From positions 1 through 24,053 of the forward strand of contig JAISBJ010000029.1 of NCBI GenBank assembly GCA_031266235.1: a stretch of DNA of 24,053 nucleotides, written 5' to 3'. The translations under genes and the position numbers were made by a program. This document shows positions 22,909 to 24,053 of the stretch, one piece after another. This DNA comes from Puniceicoccales bacterium. Its GTDB lineage: Bacteria > Verrucomicrobiota > Verrucomicrobiia > Opitutales > LL51. Each line of letters starts with the position of its first letter. Positions within the stretch are counted from its first letter, which is position 1. The notes under the pieces were generated by a model. It did not search any database. It was not told where the DNA came from and saw only the letters and a program-made list of their open reading frames with translations.

Positions 22909-24053
22909 TCAGGCCGGCTGATGAACAAAATCCTCAAACCCGGGCCCGTCCGTCGTGAATTCCCCCTCAAAAAATCCATATAATTGCCTTATGCGCGTCG
23001 GATGACGCATCTTCCGCAAAGCTTTCGCCTCGATCTGACGAATGCGCTCCCGCGTGACCTTGAACATCTGCCCCACCTCCTCCAGCGTCCGACTGTACCC
23101 ATCCTTCAAACCAAAACGCAGCATCAAAACTTCCTTCTCCCGTGTACTCAGGCTCACCAAAACATCGTCAATTTTCTCCCGCAATAAACTGTAGGCCGTC
23201 ATGTCGTAGGGGTTCTCCGCAGACTTGTCCTCGATGAAATCTCCAAAGCTGGAATCCTCGTTGTCCCCCACCGGACTCTGTAGCGAAATCGGTTGCTGCG
23301 CCATCTTCATGATCGCCTTGACCCGGTCCAGTGGCAAATCCATCTCCTTGGAAACCTCCTCCGCCGTCGCTTCGTGGCCCAGTTCCTGCTGCAATTGACG
23401 CTGAATCTGCATGACCCGGTTCAGGATCTCAATCATGTGCACCGGGATGCGAATCGTCCGCGCTTGGTCGGCTATGGAGCGCGTAATAGCTTGGCGGATC
23501 CACCAGGTGGCGTAGGTCGAAAATTTGTAGCCGCGGCGGTGCTCAAACTTCTCAACCGCCTTCATCAGTCCCATGTTCCCCTCCTGAATCAAATCCAAAA
23601 ACGTCAGTCCACGGTTCGTGTACTTCTTCGCAATGCTGATCACCAGCCGCAAATTCGCCGAAACCATCTCCTGCTTAGCCCGGTGCGCCTCCTTCATCGA
23701 TTCGCGAAAATTTTTTACAATTTCCAGCAGACGCTCGGGATCCACGTTGTACTTCTCCTCCAACTTCATCAGCGCCCGACGAATGCGCTCCAATTGAGGC
23801 CCTATATCGATTTTCTTGCGCTCCGCAATCATCCTCGCCTTCGCAATCTCGTGCAGTAATTGCTCAATTTGCTTCAAATCCGGCCGCAGTTTTTGTAAAA
23901 AATCTTCAAAAATTTTCATCTTAAAACAAAATCGCTTCATGACCGTCTTCAGCTGCGATTGAAACTGCCGCAGACGAATGGCCGTGCGCTTCTCCTCCTT
24001 CTCGTCCATCGATTTTTGCAAATGCTCCCAAACTTCCTGGATTTTCTCCAATA
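22909..24053 (-). CDS. rpoD: Primary sigma factor RpoD, 5' end cut by the window
   Basis: This is the housekeeping sigma factor that directs RNA polymerase to -10/-35 promoters. The visible C-terminal 380 residues include region 2 (NLRLVISIAKKYTNRG, LTFLDLIQEGN, FSTYATWWIRQAITRSIADQ), region 3, and region 4 with TLEEVGQMFKVTRERIRQIE and KALRKMRHP. The frame runs to the window edge without a stop, so the true start lies beyond 24053. The TTG at 24051 should not be taken as the start. After region 4 there is a tail of about 28 residues (from RQLYGFFEGEF to the stop), slightly longer than usual. A 103-base A/T-rich gap separates it from pheT. The sigma-70 type fits the promoter-like boxes noted in this window. 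Confidence 0.95.
   Translation of the reverse strand, partial: LEKIQEVWEHLQKSMDEKEEKRTAIRLRQFQSQLKTVMKRFCFKMKIFEDFLQKLRPDLKQIEQLLHEIAKARMIAERKKIDIGPQLERIRRALMKLEEKYNVDPERLLEIVKNFRESMKEAHRAKQEMVSANLRLVISIAKKYTNRGLTFLDLIQEGNMGLMKAVEKFEHRRGYKFSTYATWWIRQAITRSIADQARTIRIPVHMIEILNRVMQIQRQLQQELGHEATAEEVSKEMDLPLDRVKAIMKMAQQPISLQSPVGDNEDSSFGDFIEDKSAENPYDMTAYSLLREKIDDVLVSLSTREKEVLMLRFGLKDGYSRTLEEVGQMFKVTRERIRQIEAKALRKMRHPTRIRQLYGFFEGEFTTDGPGFEDFVHQPA

Noticed and set aside
22806..22979. 58-residue N-terminal extension of PheT from 22979
   Set aside because: It overlaps the rpoD 3' end and does not resemble the family; MKVSLSWLKRF at 22805 is the standard PheT start.

Overview
The window is about 24 kb of bacterial chromosome carrying mostly core genes in moderate-GC coding DNA. 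The gaps between genes are very A/T-rich (runs such as AAAATTTT). Three genes encode pilin-like proteins with a type II/IV prepilin N-terminus. Two of these also carry a C-terminal GGLIA-(F/Y)-(F/Y)-DG-x-VEW segment resembling the H-X9-DG pseudopilins that are abundant in Verrucomicrobiota, Planctomycetota and Lentisphaerota. With the Prs active-site variant, I infer a PVC-type bacterium, perhaps Verrucomicrobiota. That assignment is an inference, not a demonstration.

Layout. Positions 1-6200 (minus strand): cysS, then a K+/H+ antiporter-like gene, atpG and atpD (3' end cut by the window). 6343-8941 (plus): prs and two tandem paralogous pseudopilin genes. 9107-11529 (minus): a third prepilin-like gene and a MATE exporter. 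11680-14287 (plus): a short RNase D-like exonuclease, then an overlapping glycosyltransferase/ChbG-type deacetylase pair. 14389-15567 (minus): an orphan secreted serine-rich protein. 15796-17592 (plus): an RseP-type site-2 protease. 17591-19600: a repeat-rich stretch holding a 110-bp triple repeat, a DoxX-family gene (minus), a DUF167 gene and an RluB-type pseudouridine synthase. 19611-24053 (minus): rpoD (5' end cut), pheT and parA.

The most unusual signal is a recurring pattern of short diverged copies of gene ends beside the intact gene. The last 38 codons of cysS are present again just downstream of its stop, differing by 8 transitions of which 7 are synonymous. The last codons of rluB recur at least twice downstream with mostly synonymous differences. 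The last codons of doxX (x-Gly-Lys-stop) recur at each boundary of the 110-bp array, with different Lys, Gly and stop codons. The first 19 codons of the DUF167 gene recur 111 bp upstream. The DUF167-rluB pair is therefore flanked on both sides by remnants of its own ends. This could record repeated tandem duplication and collapse, or replacement of genes by diverged alleles with the old ends left behind. It might also reflect some function of the extra ends.

No tRNA, rRNA, CRISPR array, insertion sequence or prophage was recognised. Several genes (both pseudopilins and the DUF167 leader copy) have promoter-like boxes ending 5-7 bases before the start codon, suggesting leaderless transcripts. 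Only a few genes (atpG, parA) show a clear Shine-Dalgarno site.
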